Source: Nitrospirales bacterium (GTDB lineage: Bacteria > Nitrospirota > Nitrospiria > Nitrospirales > UBA8639). From it: a stretch of DNA of 64,000 bases. The translations under genes and the position numbers were made by a program. The notes below the pieces were generated by a model, which was not told where the DNA came from, ran no database searches, and saw only the letters and a list, made by a program, of their open reading frames with translations. The stretch covers positions 1 to 64,000 of the forward strand of contig JAJDBS010000253.1 in NCBI GenBank assembly GCA_029261235.1, given 5' to 3'. Positions 20,803 to 30,840 of the stretch are shown here, piece after piece. Position 1 is the first letter of the stretch; the number at the start of each line of letters is the position of its first letter.

Positions 20803-22095
20803 TTATCTGTCGGAAGGCCCTTCTTTCAGGATGGAACGTAAAACCTTATCTAGCAACTTCCCTGTATTTGTCCATGCAAACACTTCAGGTGATTTCTTTG
20901 GAGGATGGGTCCCGTTTAAGGCATCGTGAATGTGGGATGTCATTGCATGGACATCGCTTCCCGCAAAGCTTCCCGCTAAGCCGGCAGTCTGCGCTATTAT
21001 TTCAGCATCGCTACCAGTTGGGGAAACAAGAAGAACTGGGGTTCCCAATCCTATTGCTTCAAAAATTTTTGCGGGGACTATTCCCATATCCTCTGGCGTA
21101 CCGACTTTTGTAATAGTCGTTATGGTCACGGCGATTCCTGCGCCTCGTACCGCCGACAGCGCTTCCTCGCGAGGGACGTTATCATGTATGACGACCCTAT
21201 CAATAAGGTTAAATCTTTTAGCCGTGGCAAGCACATGGGCAGCATCGGCCCCATAGTAATGAAAGCGCCATTTTTTATCTTTTTCTTTTGTGGTATTTTT
21301 TAATCGCTCTAGTGCATTCATAACGGGGGAAATATCACGCTTGGGCAGATAGAAATTTCCCGTATACACTATAGCAAAGTGGTCGAAGGAAAATGGATTG
21401 ATTTCCGCTAATATTGCTGGATCGTAGCCGTTGGGTACCACGAACACTTTTGATTTAAGATTAAATCGTTTTTCTAAGTTTGAGGCCCAAGACGAAGAGA
21501 CTATTGTCACTGCCGCAGAGTTTTTGACTAATTTTTCTTCTTCTTTTTTTGCCGCGTGATCACTTAAATCCGGTGCATGTGGGTTACCTGACCAAGGGTC
21601 TCGGTAATCCAAGACATACGGTTTCCCAAGCCGTAAAGACAGGCGATATGCCAGCTTGAAACTTAAAAATGGAGCTCCCGTTGCAAAGATGAGATCAACG
21701 TCTTGGGGTTGTAACGTGGAACAGGCTTTTTCGGCTTCCTTGATCCAACCAATCTCCTCTTTGATTCCCAACCCTCGAGAGATCCTTCGGCACATTCCTC
21801 CAGCAAGCCAAGCGAGTCCTTTATTCGAGCATTTCAACTGTTCTGGTGACAACCAAGGCCATCGATGGCCTGTTAGGATTCTGGTGATTCCCTCTCGTTC
21901 TAATGCGGAATCGATTTCTTCTAATCCGTTAACTTTACGCCAAAGAGATGGGTGTGGCGTCACGACCGTAACCTGCCATCCCAATCTAGATAAAAACTTG
22001 GCAATATTCCAAGCCCTCACGCATCCCGAACTTCTCAATGGCGGAAATGGATATGCCAAGAAAAGCAGCTTTGGGGGGGTGGGATCCAACATCAC
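20803..22095 (-). CDS. Glycosyltransferase family 4
   Basis: PKLLFLAYPFPPLRSSGCVRAWNIAKFLSRLGWQVTVVTPHPS...YVLDYRDPWSGNPHAPDL...IVPAKIFEAIGLGTPVLLVSPTGSDAEII. Confidence 0.9.
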   Translation of the reverse strand: MMLDPTPPKLLFLAYPFPPLRSSGCVRAWNIAKFLSRLGWQVTVVTPHPSLWRKVNGLEEIDSALEREGITRILTGHRWPWLSPEQLKCSNKGLAWLAGGMCRRISRGLGIKEEIGWIKEAEKACSTLQPQDVDLIFATGAPFLSFKLAYRLSLRLGKPYVLDYRDPWSGNPHAPDLSDHAAKKEEEKLVKNSAAVTIVSSSWASNLEKRFNLKSKVFVVPNGYDPAILAEINPFSFDHFAIVYTGNFYLPKRDISPVMNALERLKNTTKEKDKKWRFHYYGADAAHVLATAKRFNLIDRVVIHDNVPREEALSAVRGAGIAVTITTITKVGTPEDMGIVPAKIFEAIGLGTPVLLVSPTGSDAEIIAQTAGLAGSFAGSDVHAMTSHIHDALNGTHPPKKSPEVFAWTNTGKLLDKVLRSILKEGPSDR

Positions 22096-22240
22096 TTCAT
22101 CAATAAACCTGACAAGCAGAGAAAATGTATAGCAGATCCAAAGAGCATTACTTTAATTGTGCAATCTTATGTTCACACAATGGAGCAAAGAATATGTCTC
22201 CTTCGTGGAGACTATAATCATCCCAATGTTTTTTTCACCC

Positions 22241-23149
22241 TCATGCACGGTAGGCGTTATTTATCAATTTTCGCGCTACTTGCCTTAGCGCATCAAATGG
22301 TTCTTTGAACAAACTTCGCCGTTGTGTAATCAAACCACGTAAGACACTTCGAAGCAGGAGAACTTTTATGCTGAACTTAACCTGCGCACGGTGAATGACT
22401 GCCAAGTGTTGAATAAACAGGTTCCAATGAACCATTCGAATATTTTCTTTTATCTTAGGATCATAAAATTCCTGCTGGCTTTCTGCAGATGTGTTGCTAC
22501 TAGACGCCTTCGCATGATCGCGTCGCAAGAACAGTCTCTCCGGTATTTCATAGAACTGCCCATACAGCGTCAGTTCTACCAGTAAAACTCTATCTGTTGA
22601 ATTATAGTTCCCAATCTTTGGTGTTTTCCTCAGAATATCTGAGCGGATCAATCCAAACACAGCATTACACTCCAATGTTCTTTGTACCGCCCACCTGAAT
22701 CGATCACTCATATTTGGAGAGCGGAGATCAAGACCGTCATGATATTGTTTAATAGTCCTTCCGTATTCATCAATAATGGTGGTTCTTGGGTAGCACAGGA
22801 CCACTTCTGGATGTTCCTCCAATACGGGCACACATTTTTCTAGGTAGTCGGGCGCGCATACGTCATCACCAGCAGCCCACTTAAAGTATTTACCGGAGGA
22901 TAGCTCGAATGTACGGTTGTAGTTGAAGGCAGCTCCTAGGTTCTTTTCATTTCGAAAGTATCGAATTCTGGAATCCTTTGCCATAAAGGACTGACAAATG
23001 GTTTTCGTTTGATCCGTAGATGCGTTGTCAGAGATTATTATTTCGAAGTCGTTGAACGTTTGCGCTAACAGTGAATCAAGCGTCTGTTCGAGAAACATTT
23101 CAGCGTTGTACAGGGGCATGCCTATACTTACGCGTGGATTTTCAGTCAC
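22241..23149 (-). CDS. Glycosyltransferase family 2
   Basis: MTENPRVSIGMPLYNAEMFLEQTLDSLLAQTFNDFEIIISDNASTDQTKTICQSF...YFKWAAGDDVCAPDYLEKCV. Confidence 0.93.
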   Translation of the reverse strand: MTENPRVSIGMPLYNAEMFLEQTLDSLLAQTFNDFEIIISDNASTDQTKTICQSFMAKDSRIRYFRNEKNLGAAFNYNRTFELSSGKYFKWAAGDDVCAPDYLEKCVPVLEEHPEVVLCYPRTTIIDEYGRTIKQYHDGLDLRSPNMSDRFRWAVQRTLECNAVFGLIRSDILRKTPKIGNYNSTDRVLLVELTLYGQFYEIPERLFLRRDHAKASSSNTSAESQQEFYDPKIKENIRMVHWNLFIQHLAVIHRAQVKFSIKVLLLRSVLRGLITQRRSLFKEPFDALRQVARKLINNAYRA

Positions 23150-23328
23150 CTTGGTGCATCCTTTACAAGCTAAAGTTCCTCAACACTTGCGATACCCCTG
23201 TGTCTACTAACCTTGAGGCTTTCCCATCCAGGCCAACGCAAGATTATGCAGCGGAATGTGCAGGCTAAGGCAGGTCATCACGGCGATTTCATCTGGGGAA
23301 TAGCAGGGAATAGCCCGGAAATGAGGAG

Positions 23329-24516
23329 TCATGTTTCTGCTTTCCGAACCGCTTTTTCCAACATATTTAAGTCGACAAAGAACTTTGTGGACCAGTTGAG
23401 ATACTCGTACTTGCCGTACCAACCCTGTATGGGAAAAGAACCCTTGATCGCTCCTCGTGTTTCTGCAGGGCCCTCAACTTTCATCGTCCGACGGACGTAT
23501 TGATTCACAGAATACGCCGCTTCGCGATATCTGACTTCACCGGTGTCTTGGTACAACATGAGCCAACAGTGCGCGATTTGCACACTACCTGTTAGGCATG
23601 CCCATGAAACTGCTGACTGCCAATCAGAATACAGCCGACCGGGCAAAAAGCCATCTTTTGACAACGCTTTCAAAAGACCATCTGCCGTTCTCCTGCAGGC
23701 CTTTAATAGATCAGGGTCTTTTGTGAAGCGGTAACCCTCAACTATTCCTCGCAGTGCGTACCCTATCGTGTGGGTCAATGGACGGTTTGTGTCAGTAAGA
23801 CAGCATTTGTCAAACCATCCGTTGTTGTGTTGATGCTTGAGTGCCCACGATACATTCGATAGAGCCGAAAGGGCATATGGCTTGTCAGGCTCAAGGCGCG
23901 CTGCTTCGAACAAACCCCAAGCAACGTGGGTGTAATAGGTTTTCGCTCCCGGTACGTCCGTATTAGGGCTTGATTTGCTCCAACAGCCATCAGAGTCTTG
24001 AGTTTCCACCAACCAATCGGCTGCATGGCGCATAGGTTCTCTGTAAATTTCTCCAAACTCACGCACTCCAGCGGCTAATCCAAGGAGAATTTGGCCGGTG
24101 TTGAACGCGACAGGGACAACCGATGTTGGACCCATTGAACCATGTCGAAAGCCGCCACAAGGGAACTGGATGGAGACAAGCCAATCTAGCATTCGTTTCG
24201 CACGAAGACGTACCGCATCATCTCCACAGTACTCCGCATGTGCTAACATGGTTGGCACTATGTAGCCTGTGGTTTCAGGGTATGAAGAGTGCCATCCGCT
24301 CTCTAAGCTATAGTGCCGTGCCACCCCCCCGTCGTGGGAGAGCGAATGGTCTTGTGCGTGGCCAAGCCAAGAGATTCCTAGTTCGATTGCCAGTTCTATT
24401 CCTGGATCCTCTTGGGGTAAGCCCTGACGATCTAGTTGACGTTCTTCCCTCGCTGCCCTCGGCAATTGCACGTACCTGCGAAAGTCTCGACAGCTATTTA
24501 TTACATGCCTTATCAT
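23329..24516 (-). CDS. VpsJ-like polysaccharide biosynthesis protein, predicted alpha/alpha toroid
   Basis: Repeating helical-hairpin style motifs: AKRMLDWLVSIQFPCGGFRHGS, AADWLVETQDSDGCWSKSS, SWALKHQHNNGWFDKC, TIGYALRGIVEGYRFTKDPDLLKACRRTADGLL. Confidence 0.6.
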   Translation of the reverse strand: MIRHVINSCRDFRRYVQLPRAAREERQLDRQGLPQEDPGIELAIELGISWLGHAQDHSLSHDGGVARHYSLESGWHSSYPETTGYIVPTMLAHAEYCGDDAVRLRAKRMLDWLVSIQFPCGGFRHGSMGPTSVVPVAFNTGQILLGLAAGVREFGEIYREPMRHAADWLVETQDSDGCWSKSSPNTDVPGAKTYYTHVAWGLFEAARLEPDKPYALSALSNVSWALKHQHNNGWFDKCCLTDTNRPLTHTIGYALRGIVEGYRFTKDPDLLKACRRTADGLLKALSKDGFLPGRLYSDWQSAVSWACLTGSVQIAHCWLMLYQDTGEVRYREAAYSVNQYVRRTMKVEGPAETRGAIKGSFPIQGWYGKYEYLNWSTKFFVDLNMLEKAVRKAET

Positions 24517-24742
24517 ACTAGGTCCTGTTTATGTGGTGAAATCGCTAGCCCATGTCCAAGATTTTTTTTCAAGAGTTTCAACCACACTTTCTAACGTGAA
24601 TTAATACCAAAATCCTACATACATGCTCTGCTCATTGCCTCTCAAAATCAGGCTAAGCCCGCTATCCTATTATTTTTCACTGTATGCAAAATTCCAACTA
24701 TTTACAATATGAGACGTCAAAAACTCAGCTAGTTATGGAGGT

Positions 24743-25543
24743 TCAAGGCCGTGTCTTGGCACGAATCAGCAAACAGCGCTTAGGAGTGTGGTCGGCTTTT
24801 TTTATCTCTGTATCTTGAGCTCCGGCGTGTAGGAGTCGTGCCGCAAATTTTGCAAGCGGCGGATACTTTGCATTGCAATAATACGGCGGCACAAGCTCGA
24901 CTTTGAGGTACTGGGTTACAAATTTTTTCAATGCCATCTTTCGACCAAAAAGGCTTTGTGCCTCGTGATCAAAAATCAAGACCGCCCCATTGGGGGACAG
25001 ATGGCTTGCCATGGTTTCACAGGCTTGAAATTGAAGCCTTTTCGGTAGTTGCTGAATAACGTCATACGCAAAAATAATATCAAAGTGCTTGCCATGCCCA
25101 GGAAATTCGTATGATTCTGCATCGAGAATGTCGCCCACTTTTAAGTGGTCTGCTGGCAAAAAATCGGTGAGCCGCTCTCGAGCTGCCGGGATCATTTCCG
25201 GTGTGATGTCGAAACCAAATAAGTTCAGATGACTCTTCCCCGTAGAACTTGCGACATCCCAAGCCATCTTGAGCCATGCACCGGGCCCACAGCCGCAGTC
25301 AAGCAGGGAAATTGAGCGCCCTGCACCCATCTCCTGGAGCGCACCATTCAACACGTCATGGAAGAACTTACGCACTGCAGGCGCGTGCGTGAATTGGGCA
25401 TCATACACACCATCTTCGACAAGGGTTCGGAACGCCGTTTTCTGAACAGTGCTATATTGGTTGTCCTGCATATCTACTTCCCTTTCGGCGCTTCGTGTTT
25501 CCGCCTTGAGGAACGACCTCTCCGGATTTTCCTCGCTAGGCAT
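24743..25543 (-). CDS. Class I SAM-dependent methyltransferase
   Basis: ISLLDCGCGPGAWLKMAWDVASSTG...LFGFDITPEMIPAARERL...FDIIFAYDVIQQLPKRLQFQACETMASHLSPNGAVLIFD. Confidence 0.88.
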   Translation of the reverse strand: MPSEENPERSFLKAETRSAEREVDMQDNQYSTVQKTAFRTLVEDGVYDAQFTHAPAVRKFFHDVLNGALQEMGAGRSISLLDCGCGPGAWLKMAWDVASSTGKSHLNLFGFDITPEMIPAARERLTDFLPADHLKVGDILDAESYEFPGHGKHFDIIFAYDVIQQLPKRLQFQACETMASHLSPNGAVLIFDHEAQSLFGRKMALKKFVTQYLKVELVPPYYCNAKYPPLAKFAARLLHAGAQDTEIKKADHTPKRCLLIRAKTRP

Positions 25544-25767
25544 TTAAGTAGTTGCCCGCTCCTAGGAAACGCCGGAACCGGCAAAGATTCTACTTGATCG
25601 ATTCCGGAACCGAGGCGAATACTTCATAGGCTGGTCCTTCAACCTGCGCTGGCTACATGGATTTTGCTGTCGGGGTACCTGCATGAGAAGGCCTGGAATA
25701 GGAGGTTTCACGTAAATCACGGCTGGCCAGATGGAGATGAAATATCGGTGGACGCCGAGACTATCTT

Positions 25768-27285
25768 CTACTCTTCTGTTCTCATTGGTTTTACGGCTTT
25801 TCCGCCGAAACCTATTCCAGTCAGGACTAATTCAATGATTTCTGAAACCAAACTTGGTTTGATGGCATAGAGAGTTAAGCCGTACCCGACCACACCCGCC
25901 GAAACGAGGGTACATAAGGATATAACATTGTGAGCTCCATTAACCATATCGAGCATTGGCTGTTTCAACAAAATCACGATTCCCATCATTACCAGAGTCC
26001 CTACTGTAGCCGGAGTAACTTGCACCAGAAAGTCGCGCGGTAGAATAGGCAGCCCGGTTTTCCAACAGACGACGTAAATATTATAAATAAAACCCAATAC
26101 ATACGCTCCTACCAGGGCAAGTGCAATTCCAGAGGCACCCCATGGCATGAAGGCGATAACCAATACCACCATTGACACACCCATGAGTAGTGCGCCGTGA
26201 AGATTATACTTCGGTTGATTTATAGCCATAAACAAAGGAGACGCTGCCCCAGATAGTGGTCTGATGAGTCCCAGGAACGCAAAGATCTGTACGAACGGAA
26301 TCGAATCACGCCACTTCTCTCCTATCAAGAAGATTACCAACTCAGGCGCAAGAATCAGTAATCCCATGGAAAGTGGAATCGTGATTGTCGAAACCATTTG
26401 AAGGCTGTTTAGAAATGCCTTAGCCAACCGGTCTTTGTGGTCACGTAGTTTAGCGTATGCTGGGAACAAGACGGTATTGGTGATTGAGGCGATTCTGCCG
26501 ACCGTGAGGGCTGAGAGAGTGTAAGCCTGGTTGTAAAAGCCGAGTTCGGTGGCACCAAATACCTTACCAACCAATAGTTTGTCGCCATACTCATAAGCAT
26601 ATTGCATGGATGCCGTTCCAAGAGTTGTCACCCCAAATCGAGTCAGGCTTTTGGCCAACAAGCCATCCCATTTGTGAGGTCTCAACCATCTCAATGTCGG
26701 GCAAACGAGGAGGTTCGCTAGCAATGCGATGAATGAACCGACAATCTGCCCGTATACTAAACTCCACAAGCCAAATCCCGAGTACGCCATCCCTAAGGCG
26801 ACGGCCATGTAACTTACTGAATTGGCTGTGGCTGGAATGATTCGTCGGCCGAACATCATTCCCTTTGCAAGTACCGCGTCTGGTACCACGGAGAGTGCGT
26901 TGATTAGGACGATGACCGCCATCCATTGGCAAATCTCAGCTAGTTCGCTTCCGCCAAACAGGGAGGCATAGGCCGGGGAAAAACCCCATATGAGGGTTGT
27001 GAGAATGACCCCGAGAGTGGTCGAAATGAGTAGCGCATGAAACGCCACTCTGTTGGTTTCTTCTCCTGATGCGATAAGCGCTGAGTTCAAGCCCAATCCG
27101 GAAAACAAAGTACAAATCCCAATCAAAGCGGCAGCCAAGCTGATAATACCGAAATCTTTTGGATCCAGGATCCTTGCTAATAGAATCAAGGTAAGGGCTT
27201 GCAGTAGATAAAGGATTAGGGTAGAAGCGGTCACCGCCATTCCGGACCGGAATGTCTTGATTCGCATTGTCGTTGTAGATGACAC
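25768..27285 (-). CDS. Wzx-like polysaccharide flippase / lipopolysaccharide biosynthesis exporter
   Basis: Polytopic; SGMAVTASTLILYLLQALTLILLARILDPKDFGIISLAAALIGICTLFSGLGLNSALI...YEYGDKLLVGKVFGATELGFYNQAYTL. Confidence 0.9.
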   Translation of the reverse strand: MSSTTTMRIKTFRSGMAVTASTLILYLLQALTLILLARILDPKDFGIISLAAALIGICTLFSGLGLNSALIASGEETNRVAFHALLISTTLGVILTTLIWGFSPAYASLFGGSELAEICQWMAVIVLINALSVVPDAVLAKGMMFGRRIIPATANSVSYMAVALGMAYSGFGLWSLVYGQIVGSFIALLANLLVCPTLRWLRPHKWDGLLAKSLTRFGVTTLGTASMQYAYEYGDKLLVGKVFGATELGFYNQAYTLSALTVGRIASITNTVLFPAYAKLRDHKDRLAKAFLNSLQMVSTITIPLSMGLLILAPELVIFLIGEKWRDSIPFVQIFAFLGLIRPLSGAASPLFMAINQPKYNLHGALLMGVSMVVLVIAFMPWGASGIALALVGAYVLGFIYNIYVVCWKTGLPILPRDFLVQVTPATVGTLVMMGIVILLKQPMLDMVNGAHNVISLCTLVSAGVVGYGLTLYAIKPSLVSEIIELVLTGIGFGGKAVKPMRTEE

Positions 27286-27288
27286 CTC

Positions 27289-29481
27289 CTAGTAAAGAAT
27301 CCTATTGATCCAATTATACAATTTACTGAGCAGGCTGTTGAAAAAATCCCACCACGTGTTTTTCTCGTCCCCATCATCTGACACAATCGGCGATGCCGTA
27401 TTGAAAAAGTAATCGATGCGCCCAGTATGGGCAGGGGCGGGGTTTCCCTTCAGGCCGACGTTGCCGACATAGGCTCCAACAGCAGTAACAGCGAGCGATT
27501 GCGTAAACGTACCCGCTACGGTCCAGGTTGATCCATCCGTGGAATACGATTGCGTCCACAGATTTCCTATGCGGTTCACCCGCATGAAGAGCGGCACAAG
27601 ACTCCAACTGTCGATGGTCGTGGAAATCTTGGTTGACTCTTTGCCCTCGACCACGCTCGAGGCATAAATCTTTGTGGCCGCGCCATCACTCAAAAATTCC
27701 AGGCGAAGGTAGGTTCTACTATCTTGCTCTACCACCAATCCTTGCGATTGATACGCTTTGCTTACTTCAGTGGTGAATTTGGCTTCTATTTCAAAGTCGG
27801 TATTGGAGGCCTCTTGCATCAGGCGGGGCGAGTTGTTGACTCCATCTGGCGCATTTCCTCCCATCCCATGGGTGGCACCGCCTGGCACTGCCACTGCGAT
27901 CTCCGTGCCAGTCATGGTCAACGACGTATCCCCTAACGGATCGACAAACGTCCAGACGCTCGAATCTAATGTGACTGTATGGAAATCATCGGAAATAATG
28001 GACGACAGTTTCGTTGAAATCAACGTGTTTTCCTCGTCCCCATCTTCTGGCACAATCGGCGACGCTGTGTTGAAAAAATAGTCGATGTGCCCCGTGTGCG
28101 CCGGGGCATTACTCTCGGTGGAGCCGACGTTACCCACATACGGTCCAACTGCGCTGACGACCAATTTTTGACTGAAGGTACCTGCCACGATCCATGTCAT
28201 GCCATCCGTGGAATACGATTGCATCCACAGATGCTCTATGCGTTTCACGCGCATGAATAGCGGCGCAGGGCTCCCATTGCCGATCGTTGCAAAAATCTTG
28301 GTCGATGTCTTGCCCTTCACCACGCTCGAGGCATAAATCTTTGTCGCTGCGCCATCACTCAAAAATTCCAGTCGAAGGTAGGTTTCACTATCTTGCTCTA
28401 CCACCAATCCTTGGGTGCGATAATCTTTGTTTACCCCCGTGGTGAATTTGGCTTCGATTTCAAAGTCGGTGTTAGAGGCCGCTTGCATCAGGCGGGGCGA
28501 GTGGTTGGCTCCACCTGGCGCATTCCTCCCCATGCCATGGCTGACACCGCCTGGCACCACCACCGCGATCTCCGTGCCAGTCATCCTCAGTGTCGAATCC
28601 TCTAACGGATCGACAAACGTCCAGATGCTCGAATCTAATGTCTCCGTGTGGAAATCGTCAGAAATAATGGACGACAGATTCGTTGAATCCACCGTGCCTT
28701 CCTTGTCTCCATCTTCTGGCACAATCGGAGATGCAGTATTGAAAAAATAATCGAGGTCTCCAGTATAGGCAGGGGCAGGATTCTGGTTAAGGCCGCTATT
28801 GCCGACATAGGCCCCTACGGCAGTAACAGCGAGCGATTGTAAAAAGGTGCCCACGTTGGTCCAGGTCGTCCCATCCAAAGAATACGATTGTGTCCACAGA
28901 TGTCCTACGCGGTCTACCCGCATGAACAGTGGCGCAGTATTTCCACTGGAAATCGTGGTGGAAACCTTGGTTGTCTCACTGCCCTTCACTACACTGGAGG
29001 CATAAATTGTCGTTGCTGCGCCATCACTAAAAAACTCTAACCGGAGGTAGTTTTCACTATCTTGCTCCACCACCAATCCTTGGGATTGATACGCTTCGTT
29101 TACTCCGGAGGTAAACTTAGCTTCGATTTCAAAATTCCTATCCGGGGCCGCTTGCATCAGACGAGGAGACTGGTTGGCTCCACCTGGCGCATTCCTCCCC
29201 ATACCATGATAAGTCCCGCCTGGCACTTTCACCGAGACTTCCGTACCAGTCATCGTTAGCGTCGCATCTCCTAACGGATCCACAAACGTCCAAATGTTCG
29301 AATCTAATGTACTCGAGTGGAAATCATCGGAGATGATTTGGGCCATGCCGGGAACCGCATTCATGAAGACATGAATTACGATACAAATGATGAAGATATG
29401 AAGTTTTAGGATGGGTCTTATCAAGCTGTGCTTTAGCATTAATTTTCTAGCACTCCAACGGTGACAAAGAATGGATCTCAT
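27289..29481 (-). CDS. Secreted protein with three tandem concanavalin/LamG-like (DUF1349-like) modules
   Basis: Signal peptide region LHIFIICIVIHVFMNAVPGMAQ; three units each IISDDFH..TLDS.(I/V)WTFVDPL.D..L.MTGTE...GLVVEQDS..YLRLEF.SDGAAT.IYASSVV...YFFNTASPIV. Start may instead be the ATG at 29439. Confidence 0.85.
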   Translation of the reverse strand: MRSILCHRWSARKLMLKHSLIRPILKLHIFIICIVIHVFMNAVPGMAQIISDDFHSSTLDSNIWTFVDPLGDATLTMTGTEVSVKVPGGTYHGMGRNAPGGANQSPRLMQAAPDRNFEIEAKFTSGVNEAYQSQGLVVEQDSENYLRLEFFSDGAATTIYASSVVKGSETTKVSTTISSGNTAPLFMRVDRVGHLWTQSYSLDGTTWTNVGTFLQSLAVTAVGAYVGNSGLNQNPAPAYTGDLDYFFNTASPIVPEDGDKEGTVDSTNLSSIISDDFHTETLDSSIWTFVDPLEDSTLRMTGTEIAVVVPGGVSHGMGRNAPGGANHSPRLMQAASNTDFEIEAKFTTGVNKDYRTQGLVVEQDSETYLRLEFLSDGAATKIYASSVVKGKTSTKIFATIGNGSPAPLFMRVKRIEHLWMQSYSTDGMTWIVAGTFSQKLVVSAVGPYVGNVGSTESNAPAHTGHIDYFFNTASPIVPEDGDEENTLISTKLSSIISDDFHTVTLDSSVWTFVDPLGDTSLTMTGTEIAVAVPGGATHGMGGNAPDGVNNSPRLMQEASNTDFEIEAKFTTEVSKAYQSQGLVVEQDSRTYLRLEFLSDGAATKIYASSVVEGKESTKISTTIDSWSLVPLFMRVNRIGNLWTQSYSTDGSTWTVAGTFTQSLAVTAVGAYVGNVGLKGNPAPAHTGRIDYFFNTASPIVSDDGDEKNTWWDFFNSLLSKLYNWINRILY
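27313..29329 (-). repeat. Three direct tandem repeats of 669 bp (223 codons) inside the secreted-protein gene
   Basis: Anchor sequence gaaatc(a/g)tc(g/a)ga(a/g)at at 27982, 28651 and 29320: both spacings are exactly 669 bp; translated units align end to end. Outer boundaries approximate. Confidence 0.88.
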
Positions 29482-30698
29482 GCAGAGACAATTTCAGGCC
29501 TGTCTTTTAGATGTCGTACCATGGCACCGATTTCATCTAGGTAGTTCGGGTTCATGACAATGATGATGTGTGGTTGGTAGTCGTCGAGAAATTTCGGTGG
29601 GACAATGTGCTGCCCACGCCCAGAAACAAACATTCCGTGTTTGTGAGGGTTGACATCAACAACATATTCAATGTGTTCCCCACCTTTTACAGTATTGAGG
29701 AAGGTCACGCCTTTGGACCCTGCTCCCCAAATGACTATTCTCTTTCTCTGTTCGGCCCATTCTACTAATTTTTGTTCCCAATACCCAACCTTTTCTCTAT
29801 ACTTTTTAGCAAAATTAAACGCAAGATCGGCCACTTTCTTGGTTTGTTCCAACTGGTCTGTGATGGAAGAAGCTGGCTTATCTGTCAGTGTCGCTTCAAG
29901 ACACAAGAATTGACCCCCAAAACTTTCGTATTGATCGAGGATTTGATAGTTAGTTTCTGTGAACGCTCGCGCTAATGAGCACGCGGCAAAATACGAACAG
30001 TGCTCATAGATGATATCCCAGATTCCCATGTCACGGAATGTGTACAGGGCATTTGGCACTTCAAAGAATACGGCTGTATTGCCTTGATCGTTAATTGTCC
30101 GCCGTATGTTTGAGAGGAAATTTTTAGGAGTATCAACATGTTCTAAAACTTGACGACAGCAAATAAGATCTACCTCTTTGGTTGCATACTTTTCTGTATA
30201 GTAATCTTGAATATAGGTGATGTGGCTGGTTATTTCTTGGCCTTCTCTATTGCCATCATAGCTTGGATCAAAGCCGATTCCTCGATTCCGTCCTTCTCGA
30301 CAGAGTATTGATAAGAATTCCCCTTTCCCGCAACCAATCTCTATGATGCTTTTGTCATTGAGATTGAACCGTTCTTGTAAACGTTTAGCTAACCATTCAG
30401 CATAGTCCTGAAAGTGAGGTGAGAAGTGCAGAGAGGTCTCGTAAGTTTCAGCATATTCCATCAGAGTTGGATCAAAGGCTACATTAGAAATCATGCCACA
30501 CGTGGGACAAAGACTCAGGCAAATGTCACCTGTTGGAGCGTCCAGCGCCTTTTCCTGGCTTGGCCAGAGAAGGTTACAGTGAACGGGGAGTTTCTGTAAC
30601 TCAAGAAACAGAGACATTTCTTTATGCCCACAGACAGGACATGGATGCCGTTTTGTTGCCATACTATTTGCACTCTCCATACGTTGTGTCGACATCAT
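29478..30698 (-). CDS. C-methyltransferase-type SAM methyltransferase (N-terminal zinc-binding, C-terminal Rossmann-like domain)
   Basis: CPVCGHKEMSLFLELQKLPVHCNLL...CPTCGMISN...IIEIGCGKGEFLSIL...RIVIWGAGSKGVTFLN. Confidence 0.88.
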   Translation of the reverse strand: MMSTQRMESANSMATKRHPCPVCGHKEMSLFLELQKLPVHCNLLWPSQEKALDAPTGDICLSLCPTCGMISNVAFDPTLMEYAETYETSLHFSPHFQDYAEWLAKRLQERFNLNDKSIIEIGCGKGEFLSILCREGRNRGIGFDPSYDGNREGQEITSHITYIQDYYTEKYATKEVDLICCRQVLEHVDTPKNFLSNIRRTINDQGNTAVFFEVPNALYTFRDMGIWDIIYEHCSYFAACSLARAFTETNYQILDQYESFGGQFLCLEATLTDKPASSITDQLEQTKKVADLAFNFAKKYREKVGYWEQKLVEWAEQRKRIVIWGAGSKGVTFLNTVKGGEHIEYVVDVNPHKHGMFVSGRGQHIVPPKFLDDYQPHIIIVMNPNYLDEIGAMVRHLKDRPEIVSA

Positions 30699-30840
30699 AG
30701 GCCAATTAAAACAAATTCATCAAAATAACTGGCAAGAACGCGCTGAGCTTGAATCGTTCAATTTACTTTTCGTCCTTATCTTGGTCCGAGATGATCACTA
30801 TGCCTGCTTAAGGAGCCTCAAGTGCTCCTTTGAGAGAATG

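Noticed and set aside
27313-29329. CRISPR-like or satellite array
   Set aside because: The repeats are in-frame 223-codon protein modules, not short spaced repeats; no CRISPR array or cas gene seen anywhere in the window.
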